DNA of 64,000 bases. It comes from Nocardia wallacei. GTDB lineage: Bacteria > Actinomycetota > Actinomycetes > Mycobacteriales > Mycobacteriaceae. The translations under genes were made by a program, and so were the position numbers. The notes below the pieces were generated by a model that was not told where the DNA came from, did no database searches, and worked only from the letters and a program-made list of their open reading frames with translations. This document shows positions 7,580-16,194 of the stretch, piece by piece (the stretch's first letter is position 1; each line of letters opens with the position of its first letter). The stretch is taken from contig NZ_JARWOP010000235.1 in NCBI RefSeq assembly GCF_029868745.1, forward strand, positions 29,265 through 93,264, in the 5' to 3' direction.

Positions 7580-8152
7580 ATGGGTGAGGGTGCGCAGGTG
7601 ACGGTGGTGGCGGGGTCGGCGGTGGAGGCTCGGCGGGAGATGGATGCCGTGTGCGCGCTGTACGACGAGGTGTTCTCCGTTCCGCCGTTCGTGTGGCCGG
7701 AGGACGAGTCGGTGCGGCATCGGCAGATGCTGGACCGTCTCACCTTCGACCCGACATTCGGGATAGCGTTCGCGACCACGGCGGACAACCTCGTCGGATT
7801 CGTCTACGGCGTGGGATTGAAGCCAGACACGAACTGGTGGAATGGTTTTCAACAACCCGTCCCCAACCATGTAACCCGAGAATGGACGGGCCGAACCTTC
7901 GCGGTGATCGACCTCGCAGTCCAGAACGATTGGCGCAGAAAGGGAATCGGACACCGCCTGTTGAACGTCCTACTCAACACCCGCTCAGAAGAACGCGCAA
8001 CCCTCGCGGTTCAGCCCCACGCAGCGGACTCGCACGCGTTCTACGCCGCAATCGGAGGCTGGCAGCTGGTCGGCCGCCAAGACACGCCGGACTACGTCTC
8101 CTCGCAATTCGACATCTACATCGCGGATTTGCCCGGCACAGCGAACCCGTAG
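7580..8152 (+). CDS. GNAT family N-acetyltransferase
   Basis: A 190-residue acetyltransferase. The central motif A is VIDLAVQNDWRRKGIGHRLL (residues about 113-132) with the R-K-G-I-G pyrophosphate loop, and the C-terminal motif B is DSHAFYAAIGGWQLV. GC is back to the genome level here, unlike the GNAT gene at 5708-6277, to which it is not closely similar. Its 3' end overlaps the convergent HTH-TPR gene by 37 bases. Substrate unknown. Confidence 0.85.
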   Translation: MGEGAQVTVVAGSAVEARREMDAVCALYDEVFSVPPFVWPEDESVRHRQMLDRLTFDPTFGIAFATTADNLVGFVYGVGLKPDTNWWNGFQQPVPNHVTREWTGRTFAVIDLAVQNDWRRKGIGHRLLNVLLNTRSEERATLAVQPHAADSHAFYAAIGGWQLVGRQDTPDYVSSQFDIYIADLPGTANP

Positions 8153-9507
8153 GACGCCAGCTCATCATCGAGTTCCCGCACGCAAACCACATTGCTCCAC
8201 TGCTCGAGTTCATTACGAGCGGCTCCGATCCTGCCGGACAGTCGATCGGAACGGCAGGACCTAGCTAGATCAGCACTGTCGCGGATGGCTCCGACAGCCG
8301 CCTCGATATCGCCGAGATCGGCGTGGGCATTGGCCAGATCCACATGAGCCAGGGCGCGGTTGCGGACGAACGAGGCGTCGATGAGTTCCAGGGCTTCCTC
8401 CGCCGCCGCACGAGCGTCGTGGCCGGAGCCGAGCTGGTGCAGGCAGTCGCTGCGCAGGGATGCCACCAGGCCCGGACTTTGGAAGTAGGCGACGGACTCC
8501 TCAGCTGGTTGCCGCCCCGCAGCCGCGATCGCGTTGTCCGCCTCGATCATCGCCGAAATGCATTGGCTGCGTTGATTATCCTTGGCGAAAGCAATCGCGG
8601 CCATATCATCCGCGTAAGCCCTCAATCGATGGTCGCCGGATCGACGTGCCCAATTCTGCGCGGCCACCGCGTGATCGATACCGAGGCGTGGCTCGTTTCG
8701 CCACACCTCCAGATATGCCATGTTGCAGAGTACGAGAGCCGCCAGCTCGCTGTTCCGGGCCTCGTGTGCCGACCTGCGCGCCTGCTTGTAATTCTCGTAA
8801 GCCCCGTCGAGGTCGTGCAGATCGAATTGCATCCAGCCGGCCAGTTGAGATAGCGCTCCGTGCAGGTTGTGCAATCGGGGCCTCAGGCGTTCCGGGCACT
8901 CTTCGACCAATGCCCCGGCCAAGGTGCGTTGCCCTTGGACCATAGCGAGCACCGCCTCCGGCCCGAACACATCGTTCTGGGCGAGCAGCACGCTCAGCGC
9001 CTTCTCGATGTTGTCCACGGCGGCATCGTCGACCCTGCTCGGATCGACGAGCACACCGGCGATTCGGTCGCGCTCGTCGTCGTTCAGATCAGCGAAGACC
9101 GCGGCGACTGCCGGGAGAACTCCCACCCCGGCGAACAATCGGACCAGCTGGCGACGGTTCATCTCTATCCAAGCTCGCAATTCCGCGTCTATCTGCACAT
9201 TTTCTGAGGTCCACGGTACGGCCGTCACCGAATCCGAGTCGAGTCGATCGGTGCGGTGCAAGGCCGCGTCACCGGCTTCGATGAGACGGTCGAACCGCGC
9301 ACGCACCTGATCGTCCACCCGCGACAGCACGGTGTCGAGGAGTCCTTGGGTGAACGGTCTCGGAATGGCCGCGCGGCCACGCTTCCGCCAATTCGCGACA
9401 GTTCGCGGTTCGACCGAAACCAACTCGGCGAACTCGCGGACCGACGTGCGAGTCGCCGCTTGGAGCGCGGTTGCCTCGAACCCTGTCCAACCCCTCGCGA
9501 GCACCAC
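8116..9507 (-). CDS. HTH regulator with TPR-like helical repeats
   Basis: A 463-residue actinobacterial regulator. The N-terminal HTH is TSVREFAELVSVEPRTVANW (residues about 21-40), resembling the XRE-like head of streptomycete/nocardial regulators. The remainder is almost entirely helical, with TPR-like units such as GALSQLAGWMQFDLHDLDGA, AALVLCNMAYLEVWRNEP and ALAHVDLANAHADLGDIEAA. The GTG at 9507 is preceded by GGGGGAGG. It is divergent from three overlapping small genes of unknown function at 9646-10657, which makes these its likely targets or partners. Confidence 0.8.
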   Translation of the reverse strand: MVLARGWTGFEATALQAATRTSVREFAELVSVEPRTVANWRKRGRAAIPRPFTQGLLDTVLSRVDDQVRARFDRLIEAGDAALHRTDRLDSDSVTAVPWTSENVQIDAELRAWIEMNRRQLVRLFAGVGVLPAVAAVFADLNDDERDRIAGVLVDPSRVDDAAVDNIEKALSVLLAQNDVFGPEAVLAMVQGQRTLAGALVEECPERLRPRLHNLHGALSQLAGWMQFDLHDLDGAYENYKQARRSAHEARNSELAALVLCNMAYLEVWRNEPRLGIDHAVAAQNWARRSGDHRLRAYADDMAAIAFAKDNQRSQCISAMIEADNAIAAAGRQPAEESVAYFQSPGLVASLRSDCLHQLGSGHDARAAAEEALELIDASFVRNRALAHVDLANAHADLGDIEAAVGAIRDSADLARSCRSDRLSGRIGAARNELEQWSNVVCVRELDDELASYGFAVPGKSAM

Positions 9508-9645
9508 AGCGCCTCCCCCGATCTGCCAGTAGCCGACTGCAACGGTAGGTCAACACTGCGCCGACAGCAGCGGATTCCGCGGAAGCGGCCTGTGCGAGAC
9601 GGTGGAACAGCGCCACCGCCGACCAGAGCAGCTGAGAGGAAGCAC

Positions 9646-10152
9646 ATGGATTCCGTTCAACGAGAACAGCGCCGGCCCACTGCGGTATGTCTGGTCCGCG
9701 CCGGTCTGTCGGGACTCGACGGAGCACTACAGGCGACGCTGGTGCAACGGCACGCCATGCGGCTGGGGTACGCGTGTTTGTATACGGTGCGGCCGCCTGC
9801 GGATCATCCGGATCCGGTGGAGTACGGGCTCGGCATTGCGGCCGGGCTCGGTGTCGACGCTGTTGTCGTGTACGACCTGGCTACCGTCGATAACCAGCCG
9901 TCTCGGGTGTGCGACATGTTCGACCTCGAAACGGTCAGTCCGCCGGAGACATGGACGGCGGCGGTGCCGAAATCGGCGGCGGACACCGGACCGGATGTGG
10001 ACACCTTACTGGCGGTGCTCGAAGGCCTTGCTGATGCCGACGCCGATCACCGGATGCTCGCGGCGCGTCTGTCGCCTGGGATCGACGAGGTAGGTCGGGC
10101 ATGTCCGGCCGCGGCCATGCAGCGGTCCGAGTCATGGACAGCGAGCGGGTGA
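9646..10152 (+). CDS. Hypothetical protein, first of an overlapping trio
   Basis: I do not recognise this 168-residue protein. It begins MDSVQREQRRPTAVCLVRAG and contains RHAMRLGYACLYTVRPPAD and an acidic helical C-terminal half; this alternation of short strands and helices resembles a small alpha/beta fold such as a resolvase-like or Rossmann-like domain, but no catalytic motif is clear. The ATG at 9646 has a strong AGAGGA site, so the longer open frame from 9256 is rejected. It overlaps the next gene by 52 bases and is divergent from the HTH-TPR regulator. Confidence 0.65.
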   Translation: MDSVQREQRRPTAVCLVRAGLSGLDGALQATLVQRHAMRLGYACLYTVRPPADHPDPVEYGLGIAAGLGVDAVVVYDLATVDNQPSRVCDMFDLETVSPPETWTAAVPKSAADTGPDVDTLLAVLEGLADADADHRMLAARLSPGIDEVGRACPAAAMQRSESWTASG

Positions 10153-10406
10153 CGCGGGTGGGTGGGCTCGAGGCCTTGTGGCGGCCCACTCATGACCTCA
10201 GCAGACGGATCGAGGTGGTAGCTGTGCACGACAAGACCGGTGAGTGCTCCGTGGTGGTGTGGTTCGCGCCGAAGACCGATCTGGCTGAGGCTCGGGTACA
10301 GCGGCCGCAGTGGGAATTGTTGTGGGACAGGGTACGACGTGAGTTCTGGAGCGAAATGGCGACGCCTCCAACATATTCGACAGCACGGAATCGGGCGATT
10401 CGGTGA
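10101..10406 (+). CDS. Hypothetical protein, second of the trio
   Basis: A 101-residue protein of unknown function. The body (VGGLEALWRPTHDLSRRIEV to VVVWFAPKTDLAEARVQRPQ) looks like a small mixed alpha/beta domain. I kept the ATG at 10101, which has a GAGG/TAGG site upstream; an ATG at 10134 without a site would shorten the overlap with the preceding gene to 19 bases. The stop overlaps the GTG of the third gene (GTGA), so the trio is translationally coupled. Confidence 0.55.
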   Translation: MSGRGHAAVRVMDSERVTRVGGLEALWRPTHDLSRRIEVVAVHDKTGECSVVVWFAPKTDLAEARVQRPQWELLWDRVRREFWSEMATPPTYSTARNRAIR

Positions 10407-10657
10407 CCGGCAGGCGATTCGGGCCGCACACCCGGTGGGCGATTGTGGCGTGCAGCGGGAGTTGCCCATCGCACGAAGGGCCATGTCCGAACGGGGTGTG
10501 GGGGCCGTACGGCAGCCTTTACGAGGCGGAGCAGGCGGTACGGTTCGTCGCCGACAGTCATCGGCCGCATATCGTGCCGTACTTCGCACGCGGCTATCAG
10601 GCGGGCGGAGGATGGCCTCCTGCGCAGGGTCATCCGGATATGCCGAAGGGCGGATGA
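10403..10657 (+). CDS. Hypothetical small protein, third of the trio
   Basis: An 84-residue protein I do not recognise. It has two Cys residues close together in VACSGSCPSHEGPCPNGVWG (a third at the end) and an aromatic C-terminal half (SLYEAEQAVRFVADSHRPH). The GTG start overlaps the previous stop. It ends 35 bases before the convergent cupin gene. The Cys/Gly-rich stretch could bind a metal, but this is speculative. Confidence 0.5.
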   Translation: MTGRRFGPHTRWAIVACSGSCPSHEGPCPNGVWGPYGSLYEAEQAVRFVADSHRPHIVPYFARGYQAGGGWPPAQGHPDMPKGG

Positions 10658-10692
10658 TCCAGGGCGAATGCGGAAGTCGGGTCGGCGCGGGA

Positions 10693-11157
10693 TCAGGTTC
10701 TGCGCGAGATGATCATGATGTATTCGCAGGGAGCGTTCGTGCGGTTGGCGAAGCCGTGGTCGGCGTCGGCCTGGAAGAACAGGGAGTCGCCGGTGTTCAG
10801 GGTTTCGCTGATTCCGCCGATCGCGACGGTGAGGGTGCCTTCGAGCACCACGAGTTGTTTCTCCGTGCCCGGCGGGTACGCGGGCAACAGTCCGGTAGAG
10901 ACCTGTGCGGCGAGGTAGTGAACGATCATCTCGGCTCCGCCCGCGCCCGGGGCCGCCGACACCATGTGGCGTTCGAAGCCGGTTTCCGGGTCACGGAAAA
11001 CGGGGCGGTCGTTCTTGCGCATGACCACTGCCACGCCGGACGCGGCCCCGGCATCGCCCGCGTCACCCACTCCGGCAACGGTTATGCGCTGGAATATCTC
11101 GCACCACCCCGCACGCCGGCTCCCTGACCGATGAATTTCCGGGCGAGTTCTGGTCAT
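10693..11157 (-). CDS. Cupin domain protein, probable headless XRE-cupin regulator
   Basis: A 154-residue protein. From about residue 50 it matches the C-terminal half of XRE-cupin regulators: RPVFRDPETGFERHMVSA, then the cupin core EKQLVVLEGTLTVAIGG and GDSLFFQADADHGFANRT, ending EYIMIISRR. No HTH is present in this frame or in the neighbouring frames upstream, although full-length family members are about 190 residues with an N-terminal HTH. The first ~45 residues are low-complexity and may not be translated (an internal ATG is at 11022). I read it as the remnant of an XRE-cupin gene or a regulator that lost its DNA-binding head. Confidence 0.6.
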   Translation of the reverse strand: MTRTRPEIHRSGSRRAGWCEIFQRITVAGVGDAGDAGAASGVAVVMRKNDRPVFRDPETGFERHMVSAAPGAGGAEMIVHYLAAQVSTGLLPAYPPGTEKQLVVLEGTLTVAIGGISETLNTGDSLFFQADADHGFANRTNAPCEYIMIISRRT

Positions 11158-11191
11158 CTACAAGGAGGCACCTGAACAGAGGGAGTTGATA

Positions 11192-12214
11192 GTGCGCATA
11201 GGTGTTACTGGGCATATGAACATCACGACGGACACGGTGCCGCTCGTATATGCGGAGATCGTCCGGCTTGTCGAGCAAGCAAGCGATCCGGCGGAGTTGG
11301 TCGGGGTCAGCTGTGTCGCTCGCGGCGCCGATTCAGTTTTCGCACAGGCTGTGCTCGACCTCGGTGGCCGTTTGGAGGTCGTGATTCCCTCGCGGAATTA
11401 CCGGGAGCGCAAGGTCAAACCCGACCATGCCGAGCAGTTCGACAACCTGCTGCGCCGTGCGGAATCGGTCCGCGAGATGGACTTCGCCGACGCTGATGCC
11501 GACGCCTACGAGGCGGCGAATAAAGCGGTGCTCGAATCCTGTGACCTGCTGATCGCTGTGTGGGATGGCCGATCCGGCGAGCGCAGCGGCACCGGAAGCG
11601 TCGTCGCGCTCGCCCGGGAGAAAGGGCTACCCATCGAGGTCGTCTGGCCCGAGGGAGCAATGCGAGGCTCGGCTGGGAGTCGAGGAAGTGACATGTCGGA
11701 CAGCGAACCCGAAGTCGTGCTCGGGCCGTTCTCTTCTCCGGGCGCACACGCGACGTCGTGGGCGGCGGCGTTGGCGGTGCTCGGTGCGGCGGAGGTGTTC
11801 TGGCTTTCCACGGTGCGCCCGGACGGGCGGCCGCACGTGACACCGTTGCTGGCTGCGTGGAGTCAGGGCGGCATGTACTTCACCACCGGAGGTCAGGAGC
11901 GGAAGGCGCGCAACCTCGAGCACAATCCGCATTGTGTGCTGACGACCGGCACGAATTCGTTGACCGGCGTGGACGTCGCTATCGAGGGCGTGGCGTCCGC
12001 GGTAGATGAGCGGTCCGAGCGCGCACGGGCTGTCACGGATTTGGAGCGGAAGTACGGCACGCATCTGACCAGCCCGGAGGGCAGCTGGCATCGGCTGGGT
12101 GACGCGGTTGTCGCCGGTGACGTCAGGCTGTATCGAGTCGCGCCGACTGTCGGATTCGCTTTCGGCAAGTTGCCGATGTCCAGTCAGACTCGCTACACCT
12201 GGCCGAGGCGGTGA
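11192..12214 (+). CDS. SLOG-like domain fused in frame to a PPOX-type flavin-binding domain
   Basis: One uninterrupted frame of 340 residues encodes two unrelated domains. Residues 1-155 are a SLOG/LOG-like Rossmann domain: VRIGVTGHMNI at the first strand, CVARGADSVFAQAV, and CDLLIAVWDGRSGERSGTGS. Residues about 170-340 are a pyridoxamine-phosphate-oxidase-like split barrel (FWLSTVRPDGRPHVTPLLAA, YFTTGGQERKARNLEHNPHC), which binds FMN or F420. The GTG at 11192 has GGGAG upstream. The second domain has its own ATG at 11693 with GAGGAAG upstream, so it may be made alone, from an internal start, or as a fusion. Confidence 0.75.
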   Translation: MRIGVTGHMNITTDTVPLVYAEIVRLVEQASDPAELVGVSCVARGADSVFAQAVLDLGGRLEVVIPSRNYRERKVKPDHAEQFDNLLRRAESVREMDFADADADAYEAANKAVLESCDLLIAVWDGRSGERSGTGSVVALAREKGLPIEVVWPEGAMRGSAGSRGSDMSDSEPEVVLGPFSSPGAHATSWAAALAVLGAAEVFWLSTVRPDGRPHVTPLLAAWSQGGMYFTTGGQERKARNLEHNPHCVLTTGTNSLTGVDVAIEGVASAVDERSERARAVTDLERKYGTHLTSPEGSWHRLGDAVVAGDVRLYRVAPTVGFAFGKLPMSSQTRYTWPRR

Positions 12215-12217
12215 CAA

Positions 12218-13309
12218 ATGATTCCCGACCTACAACACCGAATCCGCAGTGTCCTAGACGAACTCGTCGACACCGGAGCGGAAACCGGCTTGCAGGTGGC
12301 CGTGTATCACCGTGGTGTTCTGGTCGCCGATGCCGTCGCCGGGCTCGCCGACAGTCGGGCCGGGCGCGAGGTGACCGCTGGCACGCCGTTTTTCAGCTTC
12401 TCCTCCGGTAAGACGATGGCGTCGCTGATCGCGCATCTGCTCGTCGGGAGAGGCGTTGTCGGATACGACACCCGGCTGGTCGAGCTGTGGCCGGAGTTCG
12501 GCGCGCACGGCAAGGAGTTCGCGACTCTTCGGCATGTGCTCACGCATTCGGCGGGCATACCTGCGATGCCTCGCGACATCGGGCCCGCGGAACTGACCGA
12601 CTGGTCGCGGGTCTGTGGCGCGATCGCCGACGCCGAACCACGCTGGCGGCCCGGGACGCAGACGGGCTACCACTCGTTCACCTTCGGATTCCTCGTCGGC
12701 GAAATCGCGCGCCGGGCCACCGGCAAACCGATGCGGCAACTCCTCCACGAATGGATCGCCGCACCGCTCGATCTCGACGGGGAACTGTATTTCGGTGTGC
12801 CGCAGCCGGATCTGGCACGACTGGCACGACTGGAAGACGCCGCACCACCCCCGCGCACCCAGCCCGACAGCGAGGCCGTTCTCGCGCCCTGGGAGATGCG
12901 GCCGACCGCGGCGATGGGCAACAGCCCCGAGATCCTGCGAGCGGACATCCCGTCGGTCGGTACCTTCACCGCACGGGCGATCGCCGCAGCGCACGCCGCG
13001 CTCCTCGACGGCAGGCTCATCGATCCACGTCAGCTCGAGGAATTGACGGCGGTTGCCTTCGAGGGCACCGACCAGGTCTTCGGCAACCCGGCGCGACTGG
13101 CCCTGGGCTATCCGCTCGGCCGCCTCGGCGCTCGGCCCGACGAGTCCCCGACCGCGTTCGGCTGGGTCGGTGGCGGCGGCAGCTATGTCTACGCCGACAC
13201 CGCCACGGGCATCTCCTTCGCCGTGACCAAGACCCGCCTCACCCCCCATTTCGACACTGCTCGAAGACTCGCGGACCTCACCACAACCGAGATCAACTCA
13301 TCTGCCTGA
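12218..13309 (+). CDS. Serine hydrolase, beta-lactamase/esterase family
   Basis: A 363-residue protein of the class C beta-lactamase / EstB superfamily (PF00144). The nucleophile motif S-x-x-K is FSSGKTMASL (residues about 64-73), the Tyr motif is YHSFTFGFL near 150, and the conserved LRHVLTHSAGIPAM is near 105. A G-G-G-S segment near 320 (VGGGGSYVYAD) takes the place of the KTG triad. No signal peptide is visible, so it is probably cytosolic and more likely an esterase than an antibiotic-resistance enzyme. It begins 3 bases after the SLOG-PPOX stop and is co-transcribed with it. Confidence 0.85.
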   Translation: MIPDLQHRIRSVLDELVDTGAETGLQVAVYHRGVLVADAVAGLADSRAGREVTAGTPFFSFSSGKTMASLIAHLLVGRGVVGYDTRLVELWPEFGAHGKEFATLRHVLTHSAGIPAMPRDIGPAELTDWSRVCGAIADAEPRWRPGTQTGYHSFTFGFLVGEIARRATGKPMRQLLHEWIAAPLDLDGELYFGVPQPDLARLARLEDAAPPPRTQPDSEAVLAPWEMRPTAAMGNSPEILRADIPSVGTFTARAIAAAHAALLDGRLIDPRQLEELTAVAFEGTDQVFGNPARLALGYPLGRLGARPDESPTAFGWVGGGGSYVYADTATGISFAVTKTRLTPHFDTARRLADLTTTEINSSA

Positions 13310-13360
13310 GTCCCGATATCGAGAAGTGCGCCGAAGCGTGCATGTGGTGCCGAGCCCGAA

Positions 13361-13852
13361 TCAATTCAGTTGCTTACCAAAGCAATTCGACAACGGCAGG
13401 TCTTCATAGGGCGAGAAGAGAGGGATCCAGTGGTAGCCGCGCCGCAGATAGAAGCGGACCGCCGCCGGTTGCAGGTGTCCGGTCTGCAGGACGAGCCGCG
13501 GTACGCCGTGCTCGCGTGCGGTGTTCTCGGCGGCGGTGAGCAGCAGGTCCGAGATGCCGCGACCACGTTGACCCGGACGCACGAACATTCGCTTCAGTTC
13601 GAGATCCCCGCCGTTCCAACGGATTGCGGCGTGACCGACCGGCTCCGGGCCGTACGCGACCACGGTGCGGACCACGGTCGCGGGATCGATGCGGTGCGGG
13701 TCGGTCGCCAATGTCCGCATCAGACGGGCATAGCGCGGGCCTACCTCGGCCGCCATTTCCTCGCGCAGCAGCACGGCGTCGGGATCGGTCCAGCCGACAG
13801 CCCGCAACGTGATGTCCGAAACCTGTCTCGTCCGCGAAAGAGTGCCTGTCAC
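13361..13852 (-). CDS. GNAT family N-acetyltransferase
   Basis: A 163-residue acetyltransferase with the core ELKRMFVRPGQRGRGISDLL (residues about 86-105; Q-R-G-R-G is the CoA loop) and AVRFYLRRGYHWIP near the end. The GTG start overlaps the stop of the DszC-like gene (GTGA), so the two are one transcription unit. The acceptor is unknown; the coupling suggests a role linked to the flavoenzyme, but nothing in the sequence proves it. Confidence 0.85.
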   Translation of the reverse strand: MTGTLSRTRQVSDITLRAVGWTDPDAVLLREEMAAEVGPRYARLMRTLATDPHRIDPATVVRTVVAYGPEPVGHAAIRWNGGDLELKRMFVRPGQRGRGISDLLLTAAENTAREHGVPRLVLQTGHLQPAAVRFYLRRGYHWIPLFSPYEDLPLSNCFGKQLN

Positions 13853-15060
13853 AGCGCTTTCCCTTGCTCCGAGGCTTTGCTCGCGCCCAGGCTGTTGAGG
13901 AACGCGCGCGGCGCCGTCCCGTTCACCGCGTGGTCGCCGAGCAGCGACGCCTTGTAGACGGCCGGGTTGTGCGAGGAGACGGTGCGGGCATTGCGCCAGT
14001 GCCGATCCAGTCCGAGCCGACTCTTCAGCGCGCTCGCGCTACCGGCGTCGAACAGCTGCCACGTCGCCGCGCCCACCAGGTCGGTGTTCACCACCTGTGT
14101 CGCGGCGGAATCGAGCAGCGCGCGTTCGGCCCGCTGCCGGGTGGGGTCGCTGAGGAAACCGTCCAGGGTGTCGGCGAGTTGCAGCACGTTCGCTCGTGCC
14201 GCGTACGCCTTGCTGCGCACCTGCCCCACGGTCTGCAGCACCTGCGGGTCTGCCGCGGGCTCGGGCGTGGACGCCAGCGGATAGGACCGGGTGCGGCCCC
14301 GGACCAGTTCGGCCAGATCGTCCGCGGCGGCCCGTGCGATTCCGGCCTGGGTGGCCGAATGCACGAACTGGTAGAACGCCTCCATGTAATCGTTGGTCAG
14401 TGAATTGCGGTGGTGCAGTAGGTAATCCGGGTCCACCCGGACCGATTCGAAGATCGCGGTGCCGCTCGCTGTCAACCGCTGCCCGAAACCGTCCCAATCA
14501 TCGATGATCGTGACGCCCTCGCTGCGTCGCGGCACGATGGCGGAGACGAACTCCCCGTTCTCGGACACCAGCACATTGAGCCAGTCGGCGTAGAGGCTGC
14601 CGGTGGTGTAGTACTTGCGGCCGGACAGCACGTAATGGTCGCCGTCGCGGCGCAGCGTGGTGGCCAGCGCCGTGAGATTCGGGGTACTCAGCTCCGCACC
14701 GGCCGGGCCGAAGAACGCGCCGTCCGCCGCGGACCGCAGCAGCGTGTCGCGGGCGGGGCCGGGCTCGGTGAATCGCAGGATCTCGGTCAGTCCGAGGTGG
14801 CCCCGAAAGATCTGGGCCAGATTGGAATCCCCCGCCGCGATATCGATGAGCACCTCGGCCAGCACACGCACCGGCGCGCCTGACCCGCCGAACTCCACCG
14901 GCACCCGCAACGCCCCGGCACCGGCCGCCAGCAACTGCGAAACCTGCTCGGTGGGCAACTTGTGCTCGGCCTCGCGGTCGGCCGCCTCGGCGCCGAGCCC
15001 GGACACCACCGCGGCGATGGCACGCAGCCGCGCCGAAAGATCATCGTCGACCGCGACCAT
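13849..15060 (-). CDS. Acyl-CoA-dehydrogenase-fold flavoprotein, DszC/SfnC-like
   Basis: A 403-residue member of the acyl-CoA dehydrogenase fold. The C-terminal HWRNARTVSSHNPAVYKASL resembles the DszC/SfnC group of FMNH2-dependent monooxygenases rather than beta-oxidation enzymes, and the catalytic Glu loop of true dehydrogenases is not visible. The middle domain shows LSGRKYYTTGSLYADWLNVL and FVSAIVPRRSEGVTI. The ATG at 15060 has GGAGCTGGA upstream; the open frame to 15135 lacks a site. Desulfurisation of organosulfur compounds or N-hydroxylation are the main possibilities. It is upstream of, and coupled to, the GNAT gene. Confidence 0.8.
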   Translation of the reverse strand: MVAVDDDLSARLRAIAAVVSGLGAEAADREAEHKLPTEQVSQLLAAGAGALRVPVEFGGSGAPVRVLAEVLIDIAAGDSNLAQIFRGHLGLTEILRFTEPGPARDTLLRSAADGAFFGPAGAELSTPNLTALATTLRRDGDHYVLSGRKYYTTGSLYADWLNVLVSENGEFVSAIVPRRSEGVTIIDDWDGFGQRLTASGTAIFESVRVDPDYLLHHRNSLTNDYMEAFYQFVHSATQAGIARAAADDLAELVRGRTRSYPLASTPEPAADPQVLQTVGQVRSKAYAARANVLQLADTLDGFLSDPTRQRAERALLDSAATQVVNTDLVGAATWQLFDAGSASALKSRLGLDRHWRNARTVSSHNPAVYKASLLGDHAVNGTAPRAFLNSLGASKASEQGKAL

Positions 15061-15212
15061 TCCAGCTCCATTCATCGTGCGGACCCATTCGCATTCGACC
15101 CGGTACCGGCTACCACACAACAGGTATGCGCTCACGCTGGTCGAAATTGTTTACAGCCCAGCCCTTCTCCCGCAGCATGACCTGGGACCAAGGGGGTCTG
15201 TCTCCACTTTTC

Positions 15213-15237
15213 TACGACTCTACGAACGGACGTCGTA
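15213..15237. promoter_or_regulatory. Inverted repeat just before the biosynthetic operon
   Basis: TACGAC and GTCGTA form a 6-bp inverted repeat with a 13-base spacer ending 3 bases before the ATG at 15241. The start codon has no ribosome-binding site, so the site may overlap a promoter for a leaderless transcript. A regulator-binding role is only suggested by position. Confidence 0.3.
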
Positions 15238-15240
15238 CGT

Positions 15241-16194
15241 ATGTCTGATGTCGTTGTTTCCGCACCGTTGTTTCGCCTCTCCGACGAGGTCCGCGACGCG
15301 CTGCACACCGGACGGCCGGTCGTCGCGCTCGAGTCCAACGTGGTGGCGCACGGTTTCCGGCGGCCCGCCAATGTCGCGATCGCACTCGAGGTCGAGCAAG
15401 CGGTCCGTGATGGCGGCGCGGTGCCCGCGACCATCGCCGTCGCCGACGGCCATATCGTGGTCGGGGCGAACTCGCAGGAACTCGAAAGGCTCGGCACCAC
15501 AACCGATGTCGCGAAGGTGACGTCCCGCGACCTAGCGGTGGCGCTGGCACGGGGAGGGCTCGGCGCCACCTCGATCTCGGCGACGATGGCGGTCGCGAAC
15601 CAGGTGGGGATCGCGACGGTGGCCTCGGCCGGGCTCGGCGGCGTGCACCGGGGCGCGGAGACGACCATGGACATCTCCGCCGACCTCACCGAACTGGCCC
15701 GCACCCGCCTGCTGGTGGTGTGCGCGGGAGTGAAGAAGATCCTCGATGCCGGGCTCACCCTGGAATTCCTGGAGACCCAGGGCACGCCGGTGATCGGGTA
15801 CCGGCATCGGGGCTTTCCCGCGTTCTACTGCCGCGACAGCGGTTACGACACCCAGGTCCGCATCGATGATCCGCACCGGATCGCCGAGATCGCCCGCTTC
15901 CACCGGCAGCTGGCCGGCAGCAGTTCGCTGCTGATCACCCACCCGATTCCGGCGGCGGACGCGCTCGACGGCGACGCCATCGAGGCGGCGATCCGCCAGG
16001 CGCTGGCCCGGGCCGACGCCGAGCACGTCACGGGACCGGCCGTCACCACATTCGTACTGAAGGCCGTCGACGCCGCCACCGGTGGCGCCGCGGCCGCCGC
16101 CAATCGCGCGGTCCTGATCAGCACCGCGGCGGCCGCCGCGGAGATCGAGGCGGCGCGCGCCGCCCTGGAGCGAGGAGTGGCCCATGTCGGCTGA
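15241..16194 (+). CDS. indA: Pseudouridine-5'-phosphate glycosidase-like C-glycosynthase (IndA/MinB type)
   Basis: A 317-residue PsuG/YeiN-family enzyme, which makes or breaks the C-C bond between ribose 5-phosphate and a nitrogenous ring. Family segments are VVALESNVVAHGFRRPAN (residues about 29-46), AKVTSRDLAVALARGG, TVASAGLGGVHRGAETTMDI, and the phosphate/metal region VIGYRHRGFPAFYC, with FVLKAVDAATGG at the end. First gene of an eight-gene operon with an indigoidine-type NRPS, overlapping the phosphatase gene by 11 bases. In minimycin and indigoidine clusters the homologue is the C-glycosynthase MinB/IndA, and I infer the same job here. Confidence 0.9.
   Translation: MSDVVVSAPLFRLSDEVRDALHTGRPVVALESNVVAHGFRRPANVAIALEVEQAVRDGGAVPATIAVADGHIVVGANSQELERLGTTTDVAKVTSRDLAVALARGGLGATSISATMAVANQVGIATVASAGLGGVHRGAETTMDISADLTELARTRLLVVCAGVKKILDAGLTLEFLETQGTPVIGYRHRGFPAFYCRDSGYDTQVRIDDPHRIAEIARFHRQLAGSSSLLITHPIPAADALDGDAIEAAIRQALARADAEHVTGPAVTTFVLKAVDAATGGAAAAANRAVLISTAAAAAEIEAARAALERGVAHVG

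Noticed and set aside
11063..11278. Minus-strand frame that might have supplied the missing HTH of the cupin protein
   Set aside because: It contains no HTH pattern and overlaps the SLOG gene start on the other strand.
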